In this document: piece by piece, positions 1 to 6,659 of the stretch | Layout of the letters: each line of letters opens with the position of its first letter | How positions within the stretch are numbered: the stretch's first letter is position 1 | Assembly (NCBI GenBank): GCA_934699305.1 | Contig: CAKUWM010000150.1 | Span: 1-6,848, forward strand | Source of the DNA: an uncultured Saprospiraceae bacterium | GTDB lineage: Bacteria; Bacteroidota; Bacteroidia; Chitinophagales; Saprospiraceae | DNA length: 6,848 nucleotides | Direction of reading: 5' to 3' | Program-made: the position numbers and the translations under genes | The notes under the pieces: generated by a model | Databases searched by the model: none | What the model was told of the DNA's origin: nothing | What the model saw: only the letters and a program-made list of their open reading frames with translations

Positions 1-104
1 TCAGGACTAAATATGAATTGTAAACCGATAACAGAATTAATTAATTAACCTGTAAACTTTTTTTAGGACGAGTCAATATTTTTTAATCAATTAAATTTTT
101 TAGA

Positions 105-329
105 ATGAAAAAACATGTATTTTTTTTAATGATTATTGGTATATTTTTTATTTCCAGTTGTAGTAAGGATATACCTATAGGCAATAATTCAGCTAAACCC
201 AAAGCTCAATACGCCACATTTACACCTGGTCTGCCGTGTGAACCAAAGCAGAGCAATGCATCATTACATCGAAGCAGTTCGCAAAATGATGATTCAAAGG
301 AAGATGCAATAAAAATTTTGGAATTGTGA
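105..329 (+). CDS. Lipoprotein N-terminal fragment (5' part of a frame-broken gene)
   Basis: This 74-residue frame starts with a lipoprotein signal peptide: MKKH, a hydrophobic core (residues 5-16) and a lipobox ISSC with the lipidated Cys at 19, followed by SKD. The product would be exported by Sec and anchored by signal peptidase II processing. Residues 25-68 are polar and low in structure (Ser, Asn, Lys, Gln), like a surface tether. The ATG at 105 is the only sensible start because it places the signal peptide at the N-terminus. The frame ends at a TGA (327-329) inside the next frame, which lacks its own export signal. A one-base loss in the A5T4 run at 311-319 would fuse them as ...EDAIK-NFGIVTDINH.... 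The likely original product is one lipoprotein of about 460 residues. The alternative, a separate short lipoprotein translationally coupled to the next frame, seems less likely. Function is not recognised. Confidence 0.6.
   Translation: MKKHVFFLMIIGIFFISSCSKDIPIGNNSAKPKAQYATFTPGLPCEPKQSNASLHRSSSQNDDSKEDAIKILEL
293..326 (+). other. Apparent -1 frame break within a lipoprotein gene
   Basis: The downstream frame is closed by TGA at 290-292 and the upstream frame by TGA at 327-329, so any frame change must lie between them. The A5T4 run at 311-319 is the natural place. Re-reading one base there joins ...DAIK to NFGIVTD.... This could be a one-base deletion, a homopolymer assembly error, or recoding. 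The heptamer in frame (A AAA ATT) is not a strong slippery site. Confidence 0.55.
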
Positions 330-1486
330 CGGACATTAATCACATCAATACAAGAGATTACAGCTCTATAGCATATGATAGAGATCAATTACAGAGCAAT
401 GTAAGGAACTGGATAAACTATACCTATGGTGATCCAAACTTTATTCTAACGAATACACATAGCTTTTGTGACTCTCTTCTAATACCAAGGGATAGTGGGG
501 ATTATTTCACTGTTGCAAATGCAGCATACATGAAAGACTTAGCCACTTATAAAATGGCAACAAATTATCATAGCATCTCTGCATTTAGTACAATTTCCAA
601 AAAACTATTATATGTGGATATAGTATATCAAGGTTCGGTAAAAAACAATCAATTGTTTTTCATTACAACTGTGATTGGCTCTAATGATGGCATTCCGCCA
701 CCTCTGGAATTTGATGATATCCTTTACTATCATTTTGGTGGTGATCGATTCCCAACACCTAATTGGGATGACTATACCAACTCCTCCAACGATTTATTGT
801 ATCCTAACACGATTTCATATGCTGTGGAGAAAGCTGTAAATAACAAATTTGGTCTTCCGTATTTAGGCGCAAATGAATATATAGACACAATAACTTATGT
901 TGGTTTCAAGGAATTTGACAATGAATATTTTGATTTCCCAAAAACTTATCCACCTTTTAATCCAGATCCATACACTATATGTGGTCCTGAGTTAGCACGA
1001 TGCAATTGGCCTTCTATTCATTATATAGCAAGCTATGATTCTGTTAGAAACAGTTTTTTGGCAACTACAGGTCCCAGGGATTTAAATGGCTTAGGTTATC
1101 AGATAAATACTCATAGACCATCTGTTACATATTGGTACAATAAAGGAGTCGAATTTTTTACAGCCCAAAGACCTCTAAACGGTATGTTTCTTAATTGTGA
1201 GTTATTCTTGTACGACTATCAAGATGGGTCTGGTGATCACAATTTTAGCAGCAATAATGCCGGTATTTCCTTTAATAATTATATGAAAAGTCAGCTTCCG
1301 AATAGTACACAGACCTGTACCTATCAGAATGAGCAATACAAGGACATGGCTGTATTTAAGGCCCCTGTTACTGGTGTGCCTTTTCCTTATGTCAAAATAT
1401 ATGGGGAAGAAAGGGATTTTAGAAGAGGATTACAGAGGAGTGTTTACTATGCATCTTATGGCGTTAAAAAAGTAAGAGGGCAATGA
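326..1486 (+). CDS. Uncharacterised lipoprotein body, 3' part of a frame-broken gene
   Basis: This frame encodes 386 residues from a GTG at 326, but the GTG is probably not a real start: the frame is open back to 293 and gives good coding sequence (NFGIVTDINH) before it. It carries no signal peptide, whereas the overlapping upstream frame supplies a lipoprotein signal and then stops. I read both as one gene spanning 105-1486. The body is rich in Tyr, Asn, Asp and Phe, with many short beta-prone segments and no long hydrophobic helix, so it fits an exported, probably surface-attached protein. I recognise no catalytic motif or named domain and no T9SS tail. The intact gene would give about 460 residues. 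It precedes the T9SS cargo gene at 1618 by 131 bases, with a strong hairpin between, so co-transcription is uncertain. Confidence 0.65.
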   Translation: MTDINHINTRDYSSIAYDRDQLQSNVRNWINYTYGDPNFILTNTHSFCDSLLIPRDSGDYFTVANAAYMKDLATYKMATNYHSISAFSTISKKLLYVDIVYQGSVKNNQLFFITTVIGSNDGIPPPLEFDDILYYHFGGDRFPTPNWDDYTNSSNDLLYPNTISYAVEKAVNNKFGLPYLGANEYIDTITYVGFKEFDNEYFDFPKTYPPFNPDPYTICGPELARCNWPSIHYIASYDSVRNSFLATTGPRDLNGLGYQINTHRPSVTYWYNKGVEFFTAQRPLNGMFLNCELFLYDYQDGSGDHNFSSNNAGISFNNYMKSQLPNSTQTCTYQNEQYKDMAVFKAPVTGVPFPYVKIYGEERDFRRGLQRSVYYASYGVKKVRGQ

Positions 1487-1570
1487 CCACTACCGATCGA
1501 AAATCCTGATCATCTCCGCAATCCAGAGATTACTTCGTATATTTATTAAAAAAAAATATCAACTGACAGA

Positions 1571-1593
1571 GAGTGTAGCCAGAGGCTACACTC
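1571..1593 (+). terminator. Perfect 10-bp hairpin, likely terminator
   Basis: GAGTGTAGCC (1571-1580) and GGCTACACTC (1584-1593) are perfect reverse complements around an AGA loop. The hairpin lies 84 bases after the lipoprotein gene and 24 bases before the ATG at 1618. It is followed by CTTTC rather than a long T run, so intrinsic termination would be imperfect. On the opposite strand the nearest T run (reverse of A-rich 1548-1557) is about 14 bases away. It could instead act in the leader of the downstream gene, for example in mRNA stability. Confidence 0.55.
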
Positions 1594-1617
1594 CTTTCAA
1601 AAATAAACCTTAGTAAC

Positions 1618-3057
1618 ATGCGACTATTATTTTTCATGCTAATAGTATTTTCATTTAGAAGCCTCAGTGCGCAGGAATTGAAAGTCTATATTGATTGGTA
1701 TGCACATCCAGGATATTATGGTGCTGTTGCACTTAATGATGGCAGAATTGTAGTTGGAATCCAACGTAATCAGATAGGAGAAGGCTTATGCAAGCGTCTC
1801 ACGTTCTACTATTTTTCTTCTGAAGGAGTAGTAATTGATAGTGTTACAATCAATAAATTTTGTGACGAAATTTGGTTCACATATACTAACTCCAGCCTAG
1901 CTTCCGATGGTCGTAACATTTACTTTAGAAACATGATACAGCCCAATATTCATACTTTTGAAGACCATTTTGTGGAAGGAAAGTGGATGGTTTTCGATGC
2001 GTATGATAAAACCCTGGATACCCTTTCGGTGCTGAATTCAGATGACATAGATAGCGCACCCATTACAGAGTCGTATATGTATATAGACACTATCACAAAA
2101 CAACTGGTGTTCAAATACCAGAATAAGATCCAAATAGTGCCGTATGATACGGTTGGCTCAATAAAGAATTTTGGAAACTATAATTTCGAAAAAGCGACCG
2201 AAATCAACAATAGTAGATTTGTATCAAATTGGAGAGGCAGGATAGATGCGTTGAACATAAGGAGTTTTAAAATGGACACTTTAGCTTATTTTTTAGATTC
2301 GACGCACTGGGGTGCTTATCCAACTGGGATTGAATTTAATGAAGATACCTTATTGATATGGGGCAGGAGTTTAGAATCCAGTGATGGTCACACGGAAACA
2401 ACGATCAATAGTGTGGTACTGGAAAATAAAACTGATCTATCACAACATTTCAGAGCAATAAAAGCCTATGGATTCCCTTGTGTCCGTAAGGCCGATACAG
2501 ACAATCTATTTAGAGTAAGGGGTAAGTATGTAGCTGCCTCTTTTTTCACAGCAGGCCTTGGAGATATCCCTTGTGGTCTCACCTGGAGACCCGACATACC
2601 CAATTGGTACGGAGTCTTTGTAATGGATTTCGCTGGTAATATCCTGGATACTATTGCATTTAGGGAAGAGTTCACTTATCTAACTATGGTCAATGGTATC
2701 AATGACTCTACGATTGTGATCGGAGGTATAAAAGAGAACCATGATGGATTGTACCAGTTTGCCAGAGTTATACATATACCTATTCCCAAAATAGCAACAA
2801 ATAAAGTACATTCCATTAATTATAAAGTTAACCTATTTCCTAACCCTGTCAGCGATTATCTACAAGTCCATGTAGATACCTGGGGCATCCTTACCGACAT
2901 CCGCATTTACGACACCTCCGGACGTATGACACGATGTGTACCGGCAACTATGAACGACCCTATCGATGTGTCTGATATGACACCAGGTATCTACTTCGTG
3001 CGGTGTGGACTAAGGGATGGCAGGGTGAAGGGAGTGGGTAGGTTTGTGAAGCTTTGA
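1618..3057 (+). CDS. T9SS-secreted protein with possible beta-propeller body
   Basis: The 479-residue product has a Sec signal peptide (residues 1-18, cleavage near LSA-QE) and a T9SS type A sorting domain at about residues 400-479. The tail has FPNP at 407-410, a DIRIYDTSGR strand, GIYFVR and a terminal Lys-Leu. Such tails send proteins through the outer membrane, where the tail is normally removed. The body has three loosely similar strands: ALNDGRIVVG (about 38-47), EFNEDTLLIWG (239-249) and INDSTIVIGG (about 361-370). That pattern suggests propeller-like blades, but I see no catalytic motif and cannot name a family. The ATG at 1618 is set by the signal peptide; the leader is A-rich with no clear Shine-Dalgarno. 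GC of the tail (2881-3057) is about 52% by hand count, against about 35% in 2701-2880. The gene appears intact. The next frame starts 34 bases after its stop. Confidence 0.85.
   Translation: MRLLFFMLIVFSFRSLSAQELKVYIDWYAHPGYYGAVALNDGRIVVGIQRNQIGEGLCKRLTFYYFSSEGVVIDSVTINKFCDEIWFTYTNSSLASDGRNIYFRNMIQPNIHTFEDHFVEGKWMVFDAYDKTLDTLSVLNSDDIDSAPITESYMYIDTITKQLVFKYQNKIQIVPYDTVGSIKNFGNYNFEKATEINNSRFVSNWRGRIDALNIRSFKMDTLAYFLDSTHWGAYPTGIEFNEDTLLIWGRSLESSDGHTETTINSVVLENKTDLSQHFRAIKAYGFPCVRKADTDNLFRVRGKYVAASFFTAGLGDIPCGLTWRPDIPNWYGVFVMDFAGNILDTIAFREEFTYLTMVNGINDSTIVIGGIKENHDGLYQFARVIHIPIPKIATNKVHSINYKVNLFPNPVSDYLQVHVDTWGILTDIRIYDTSGRMTRCVPATMNDPIDVSDMTPGIYFVRCGLRDGRVKGVGRFVKL
2833..3054 (+). other. T9SS type A sorting domain of the 1618-3057 protein
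   Basis: The region encodes NLFPNPVSDYLQV, then IYDTSGR, then PGIYFVR and a closing RFVKL, the layout of the Por/T9SS C-terminal sorting domain. It shows the protein is a T9SS cargo and not merely periplasmic. Confidence 0.85.
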
Positions 3058-3091
3058 AACCCAATTTAAACCATCATTAAATAGAAATAAA

Positions 3092-3310
3092 ATGAACGAT
3101 CTAACAATAAAATCAGCAACCCCAATACTCAAGCTCAAAGAACCCATAGGCAAACTTATGATCCAATTCGATGACGACCAGCCGGAAAAGTTGGTTGATG
3201 TGGCTTACCTAATAAAGAACACTATATCAAATTTAGAGATATTAACAATAATTGGGATGCTCCACTTGAAGGCAACTATCTTGAATGGAGTTCTACAAAA
3301 ATTAGAGTAG
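3092..3310 (+). CDS. Doubtful 5' fragment ahead of the metalloprotease
   Basis: This 72-residue frame opens at the ATG at 3092, after an A-rich leader. Residues 1-47 (MNDLTIKSATPI... to ...NTISN) look like plausible coding sequence with several acidic and Lys residues. They carry no signal peptide or recognisable domain. From about base 3232 the good coding signal moves to the frame of the downstream metalloprotease (FRDINNNWDAPLEGNYLEW), so the last 25 residues here are probably an out-of-frame shadow. The simplest reading is that this is the displaced N-terminal part of the protease gene. Alternatively it is a remnant of another gene joined by recombination: GC of 3101-3220 is about 41% by hand count, higher than in the protease. 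The missing export signal is odd because the protease carries a T9SS tail. I do not think it is a free-standing gene. Confidence 0.35.
   Translation: MNDLTIKSATPILKLKEPIGKLMIQFDDDQPEKLVDVAYLIKNTISNLEILTIIGMLHLKATILNGVLQKLE
3199..3307 (+). other. Apparent frame break at the 5' end of the metalloprotease gene
   Basis: The protease frame is closed by TGA at 3196-3198 and the upstream frame by TAG at 3308-3310, so the switch must lie between them. The AAATTT at 3229-3234 is a good candidate: re-reading one base gives ...KNTISN-FRDINNNWD.... It has the same direction (-1) and base context (As followed by Ts) as the break near 311-319. A recombination joint is also possible. Confidence 0.45.
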
Positions 3311-3312
3311 CT

Positions 3313-4365
3313 GTGCCAACTTTCGGCTATGTAGATGACAATTTAGACCATACAAGTTACGAACTTGGTCAATATGCAGGAACTGGCAATGTTAGAGTGT
3401 GTATTAATGATGGATTGGCTAAATGTTCTTGTTTTGCAACCAGCAAATCTGAGGATAACAATAATGATAGCAAGCTCTATGTACCATATTCTGCAAAATC
3501 AAAGGGTAGAGACATGGAGTCTGGATATAATCCTGCAACAGATTGTAATATTAGTCGGTTTGCAAGGTATTCAACTGATTTAACAAACAATTGGTTTTAC
3601 TTTAACATTTCTTCATTGTCATTACCAGCACAGCAGGCATTTATAAGAGCGCTTAATACCTGGCGTTGTGCAATTGATATCAATTTTGGAATAGCCGATT
3701 TTGCAGGGAGTATTCCAGTTTCTATTACATCTCTTAACAATGGGCTTGATGCTTTTACAGGAAATACAACTGTTAATTGCCCGAGCGATAATCAAAAAAT
3801 GTTTTGGGCAATAGATATGAAATTTGAATCTAATCGCATATGGCATTTCGATGAACATACAACGCCGCCTGCAGGTCACATTGATTTCGAATCATCAGCA
3901 CTTCATGAAATAGGTCATGCAATTGGACTTATTCATACTAATAATGAAGATAATGTAATGTTTGATGTTCTTAAAGCTGGGACAGAGAAACGAATATTGA
4001 CTGCAGATGACCTAGCCGGTGGGAATTTTTGTCAAGATCGAAGTTTGATTGATTTACCTTCCGGATGCGGCTATGAACTAATTGATTTGGTAGAAAATTG
4101 TAACATTCCGCTCTCTATCAATGAAACTAAAAATGAATCATTAATTAAAATATTTCCTAATCCAACAATAGCTGAATTAAATATTAATTTTGAGTCAACT
4201 ATGTACTGTATTGAAATAATAGGTGCGGATGGTAAGGTTGTAAAGTCTTATAAACAGGTTAGGGGTCATTCTGGAGTAAATGTGTCAGATTTATTAAATG
4301 GGATTTATTTTATCAAGATCACAAGTGATAAAAATTCATACACTTCAAAATTTGTAAAGCTATGA
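3313..4365 (+). CDS. Matrixin-like zinc metalloprotease with T9SS tail, 5' end damaged
   Basis: The frame encodes 350 residues from a GTG at 3313, but coding-quality sequence extends upstream to at least 3232 (FRDINNNWDAPLEGNYLEW), so this start is probably artificial. The catalytic core is HEIGHAIGLIH at 198-208, with zinc ligands H198, H202 and H208 and general base E199. A Met-turn NVMF follows with M216, eight residues after the last His, the spacing seen in matrixins (peptidase family M10). The preceding HIDFESSAL and following ILTADDLAGG also fit bacterial matrixins. Nine or so Cys residues suggest disulfides. The tail (about 275-350) is a T9SS sorting domain: FPNP at 281-284, GIYFIK, terminal FVKL. 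The expected product is an extracellular or surface protease, but no signal peptide is found in any frame upstream, so export is doubtful as the sequence stands. Its stop overlaps the next gene's ATG. Confidence 0.8.
   Translation: MPTFGYVDDNLDHTSYELGQYAGTGNVRVCINDGLAKCSCFATSKSEDNNNDSKLYVPYSAKSKGRDMESGYNPATDCNISRFARYSTDLTNNWFYFNISSLSLPAQQAFIRALNTWRCAIDINFGIADFAGSIPVSITSLNNGLDAFTGNTTVNCPSDNQKMFWAIDMKFESNRIWHFDEHTTPPAGHIDFESSALHEIGHAIGLIHTNNEDNVMFDVLKAGTEKRILTADDLAGGNFCQDRSLIDLPSGCGYELIDLVENCNIPLSINETKNESLIKIFPNPTIAELNINFESTMYCIEIIGADGKVVKSYKQVRGHSGVNVSDLLNGIYFIKITSDKNSYTSKFVKL
3904..3960 (+). other. Zinc-binding and Met-turn motif of the metalloprotease
   Basis: Bases 3904-3936 encode HEIGHAIGLIH, the metzincin zinc motif HExxHxxGxxH, and 3958-3960 encode the Met-turn Met. 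All key residues are present, so the catalytic domain itself is not visibly decayed. Confidence 0.9.
4114..4362 (+). other. T9SS type A sorting domain of the metalloprotease
   Basis: The segment encodes SINETKNESLIKIFPNPT, then an IEIIGADGKVV strand, then LLNGIYFIKI and a closing SKFVKL. This is the standard T9SS C-terminal sorting domain layout. GC of 4141-4365 is about 28% by hand count, far below the equivalent domain of the 1618-3057 gene. Confidence 0.85.
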
Positions 4366-4856
4366 CAAGGATTTTCGCATACATATTGGTCATTATTACG
4401 TTATGTGCATGTCAAACAACTAACAGTAGAAAGCAACCTTTATTAAGTGCAAACCAAACTGTGCTTAATGCTAAAAATGACTCTTCAATTAAAATGCTTG
4501 CTATGAATTGTGAGTTTGTTCGAAACTATGTTGAAAATAATATGAAATATTACAATAATAAATATAAAGATAAAACCTTTGAATTATTTACTAGTAGTCA
4601 TACAATATACCAATACAACGATACTATAATAGGATTGCTAGCTAATTCAAATTGTTATAAAGGAATGATTCCAGATGAAATAATTTATTACATAGGAAAA
4701 CCCTCAAAAAGTTTTAACCAATTATCTGGTTTTATACAATATTGGTTTTATGATAAACATTTTGAAAATTATATGCCAACTGTCAGATTTTATAAACCTA
4801 AAGATACCATTATAGATAATTTTATCATAGTTCCTTATTATGGAATCGATCATTAG
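4362..4856 (+). CDS. Small lipoprotein coupled to the metalloprotease gene
   Basis: The 164-residue product begins with a lipoprotein signal peptide: MTRIF, a hydrophobic core (residues 5-14) and lipobox LCAC with the lipidated Cys at 17. The mature part is polar and rich in Asn, Lys and Tyr, with motifs such as NNMKYYNNKYKDK and IIYYIGKPSKSF; I recognise no family. Its length and IGKPS...YWFYDK...FYKPKDTI pattern recall small periplasmic or outer-membrane lipoproteins that predict only a beta sandwich, but this is a guess. The ATG overlaps the protease stop codon in the form ATGA, so translation is probably coupled and the two genes share a transcript. Partner roles such as inhibitor, chaperone or surface anchor for the protease are inference from position only. 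The gene is complete and ends 69 bases before the IS. Confidence 0.8.
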   Translation: MTRIFAYILVIITLCACQTTNSRKQPLLSANQTVLNAKNDSSIKMLAMNCEFVRNYVENNMKYYNNKYKDKTFELFTSSHTIYQYNDTIIGLLANSNCYKGMIPDEIIYYIGKPSKSFNQLSGFIQYWFYDKHFENYMPTVRFYKPKDTIIDNFIIVPYYGIDH

Positions 4857-4925
4857 TTTCTCACATATAATTTGCAACTATATTATGTACAAAATTTAAT
4901 AACAACCCAAGATAACACGGGTAAC

Positions 4926-4936
4926 TGTTGCACAAC
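4926..4936 (+). repeat. Left terminal inverted repeat of the IS
   Basis: TGTTGCACAAC, exactly matched in reverse complement at 6642-6652. It lies 54 bases beyond the transposase stop codon. Confidence 0.75.
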
Positions 4937-4990
4937 CCTTCTATAAGAAGAGAATTATGTAATGAACTTTGCACTAATGAAATCAACCAT

Positions 4991-6565
4991 TCAATTTGAT
5001 GTGTTGAACCTGTAGCGATTCCGGTGTTGCAGGGTAGCAATTTGATCGAAAAACAAGCTTCTTGTGGATTTTATTGCGATTTTTACCGGTATTTCCATAA
5101 TGTTGCACATGCTTTTGCGCTTGGGGTTGGAATATCGCAGGTATTTCTTCAGATTGTAGGTGAGTGCTGCCATGAGGACGTGTTTGTTGGCTCCACTCAT
5201 GCCTCGAGTGTTGACCCTTTTCATATTATGGTGATTTATCAGCGTGCCTAACACCGGTTCTACCGTGCTTGAACGTTTTTTGGTAAGGTATCGGGTGTAG
5301 TTTTTATTCTTGTTCAGTTTGTGGTGCATTTTGTCGTAGAGTGGCTTATGCACACTATCGTCTATCTTCTTGAATTTTGTGACCTTGCCACAACATTGCG
5401 CTCTGAGTGGACATTTCGCACACATTGTTTCACTGCTTCTATATATTCTTTTTTCATATCCTTTGCTGTCAGTTTTGATGCCTTTGAAAGTCAATGTGGC
5501 TTTGTTCCCACCTTCTTTTCTACATTCGTACCGATCCAAATCTTTATTGAAATAAAAGCCTTCGCGTTCTACTTTGTATTGTCCGAAATTTGGTATATAT
5601 GCATCAATATTGTGATCTTCACAGTATTGCAAACTTGATCCGCTACTATAGCCTGCATCTGCCAGCACTTCCTGTATTTCTAAGCCATTTCCCTTAAAGT
5701 TATCTAACGTTTGATCCATGATTTGTGAGAATATGGCACTGTCTTTTGAGCCTGCCGTACTGGCACAAGCCCCGGTGACTACATGGTGTGCATCATCGAC
5801 ACTGAGCTGTCCGCAATAGTTTAGTTGTCGGGCTTTGCCCGGCTTGACACTGATCTTGGCATCAGGGTCTGTAGGTGAATAGTGTGTATGATTGCTCAGA
5901 TATTTTGGACGAATCTCAATCCCATCTTCATCGGTTCGGTGGCTATTATTGTTGCCGGGCATGCCTTTGTACTCTTCTGCCTTCCATGCATGATGGCGTT
6001 CTACGAGCTTCTTTCGTGTGCTTGTTACTTGATATTCTGATCCTTCATTCAATTCATCGACATACGCACTTGCGTCTTCAATCACTTCTTTCTCAATCAA
6101 ACTATCCATGCCCGCATTTGCCTTGATGAATGCACTATCCACCGCCTGACGTTTACCTCTCACCATGCCGTTCTGAACACATAGGCTAAGTACCTTTCGG
6201 AACAATAGCAGAAAGACATCCTCACCATAGAGTTGTCTGGTTCTACTTATTGTCGAATGCCACGGCAGCACTTCATCCAGATCATAACCTAAAAACAGCC
6301 TTACATCCAAACAATTACTACAATACCGGATCAATGCCCTGTCACTATTGATATTATTCAAGTATCCAACCAATAGAATCTTAAAAAACACAAGGGGATC
6401 GATGCTTTCTTGACCTTCATTGCCATAGTATCTGGCTGTTTCTTTGTATAAAAAATGTAGGTCAATAGATGTGTCTAATAATCTGTAAAAATTATCCATC
6501 GGCACTAACTTATCTAGAGAGGCATCATAGAATAATTTTGCTTCAAAACTCTTTCTTCCTTGCAT
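4991..6565 (-). CDS. IS1182 family transposase
   Basis: The 524-residue transposase moves the surrounding IS by a DDE mechanism. I start it at the ATG whose first base is 6565, because MQGRKSFEAKLFYD is the conserved family N-terminus; the frame can be extended seven codons to a GTG at 6586, which I consider unlikely. The N-terminal DUF772-like part (about 15-130) has DNFYRLLD, SIDPLVFFK, VGYLNNINSDR and PWHSTISRTRQLYG. Catalytic residues are probably D143 (AVDSAFIKANAG), D303 (VLADAGYSS) and E436 (RSSTVEPVLGTL). A Cys cluster (CAKCPLRAQCC, 382-392) lies between the last two. No stop or frame break is seen, so the enzyme may be functional. A-rich sequence just before the ATG suits Bacteroidota initiation. 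Its GC looks higher than that of the neighbouring AT-rich genes, as expected of an acquired element. Confidence 0.95.
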   Translation of the reverse strand: MQGRKSFEAKLFYDASLDKLVPMDNFYRLLDTSIDLHFLYKETARYYGNEGQESIDPLVFFKILLVGYLNNINSDRALIRYCSNCLDVRLFLGYDLDEVLPWHSTISRTRQLYGEDVFLLLFRKVLSLCVQNGMVRGKRQAVDSAFIKANAGMDSLIEKEVIEDASAYVDELNEGSEYQVTSTRKKLVERHHAWKAEEYKGMPGNNNSHRTDEDGIEIRPKYLSNHTHYSPTDPDAKISVKPGKARQLNYCGQLSVDDAHHVVTGACASTAGSKDSAIFSQIMDQTLDNFKGNGLEIQEVLADAGYSSGSSLQYCEDHNIDAYIPNFGQYKVEREGFYFNKDLDRYECRKEGGNKATLTFKGIKTDSKGYEKRIYRSSETMCAKCPLRAQCCGKVTKFKKIDDSVHKPLYDKMHHKLNKNKNYTRYLTKKRSSTVEPVLGTLINHHNMKRVNTRGMSGANKHVLMAALTYNLKKYLRYSNPKRKSMCNIMEIPVKIAIKSTRSLFFDQIATLQHRNRYRFNTSN

Positions 6566-6641
6566 TTTTAAATATAAGAAAACCACATATAATTTAATAA
6601 TAAATCCAACATTATTTTTTGCTAATTTTATAGAAAAATGA

Positions 6642-6652
6642 GTTGTGCAACA
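6642..6652 (+). repeat. Right terminal inverted repeat of the IS
   Basis: GTTGTGCAACA, the reverse complement of 4926-4936. It lies 76 bases upstream of the transposase start. It is followed directly by TGCACAA, which pairs with TTGTGCA (6643-6649) to form a 7-bp hairpin across the IS boundary. Confidence 0.75.
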
Positions 6653-6659
6653 TGCACAA

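Larger units (their letters stand above)
4926..6652 (-). mobile_element. Complete IS1182-family insertion sequence
   Basis: An intact IS1182-type transposase is flanked by matching ends: TGTTGCACAAC at 4926-4936 and its reverse complement GTTGTGCAACA at 6642-6652. Beyond the 11-bp match, both ends share TTCTATAA a few bases further in, at slightly different spacing. The element is 1727 bp, within the usual range for the family. I see no target-site duplication: the left flank ends GGGTAAC and the right flank begins TGCACAA. The boundaries could be a base or two off. The IS points against the upstream gene cluster and interrupts no gene that I can see. Confidence 0.85.

Noticed and set aside
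311..317. Programmed -1 frameshift at A AAA ATT
   Set aside because: It does not fit the strong X XXY YYZ slippery pattern and I see no clear stimulatory hairpin or upstream Shine-Dalgarno; a base loss is simpler.
206..388. Minus-strand frame of 60 codons across the lipoprotein frame break
   Set aside because: It overlaps well-supported plus-strand coding sequence and its protein has no recognisable feature.
1538..1545. TATATTTA as a -7 promoter box for the gene at 1618
   Set aside because: No TTG is found at the expected -33 spacing and the region is AT-rich.
2466..2675. Minus-strand frame of 69 codons within the first T9SS cargo gene
   Set aside because: It lies fully inside an intact gene with a signal peptide and sorting tail and has no independent support.
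3365..3879. Short frames on both strands within the metalloprotease gene
   Set aside because: They overlap the conserved protease coding sequence and show no start signal or recognisable product.
4938..4950. CTTCT-ATA-AGAAG hairpin after the IS left end
   Set aside because: A 5-bp AT-rich stem without a T run is too weak to call a terminator.
5024..6126. Several plus-strand open frames of 61-105 codons inside the transposase gene
   Set aside because: They lie opposite a full-length, clearly recognisable transposase and have no family resemblance, so they are antisense shadows.
4862..6595. CACATATAATTT present at 4862-4873 and 6584-6595 as a possible duplication around the IS
   Set aside because: The second copy is inside the IS, so it cannot be a target duplication; a 12-base AT-rich match is within reach of chance.
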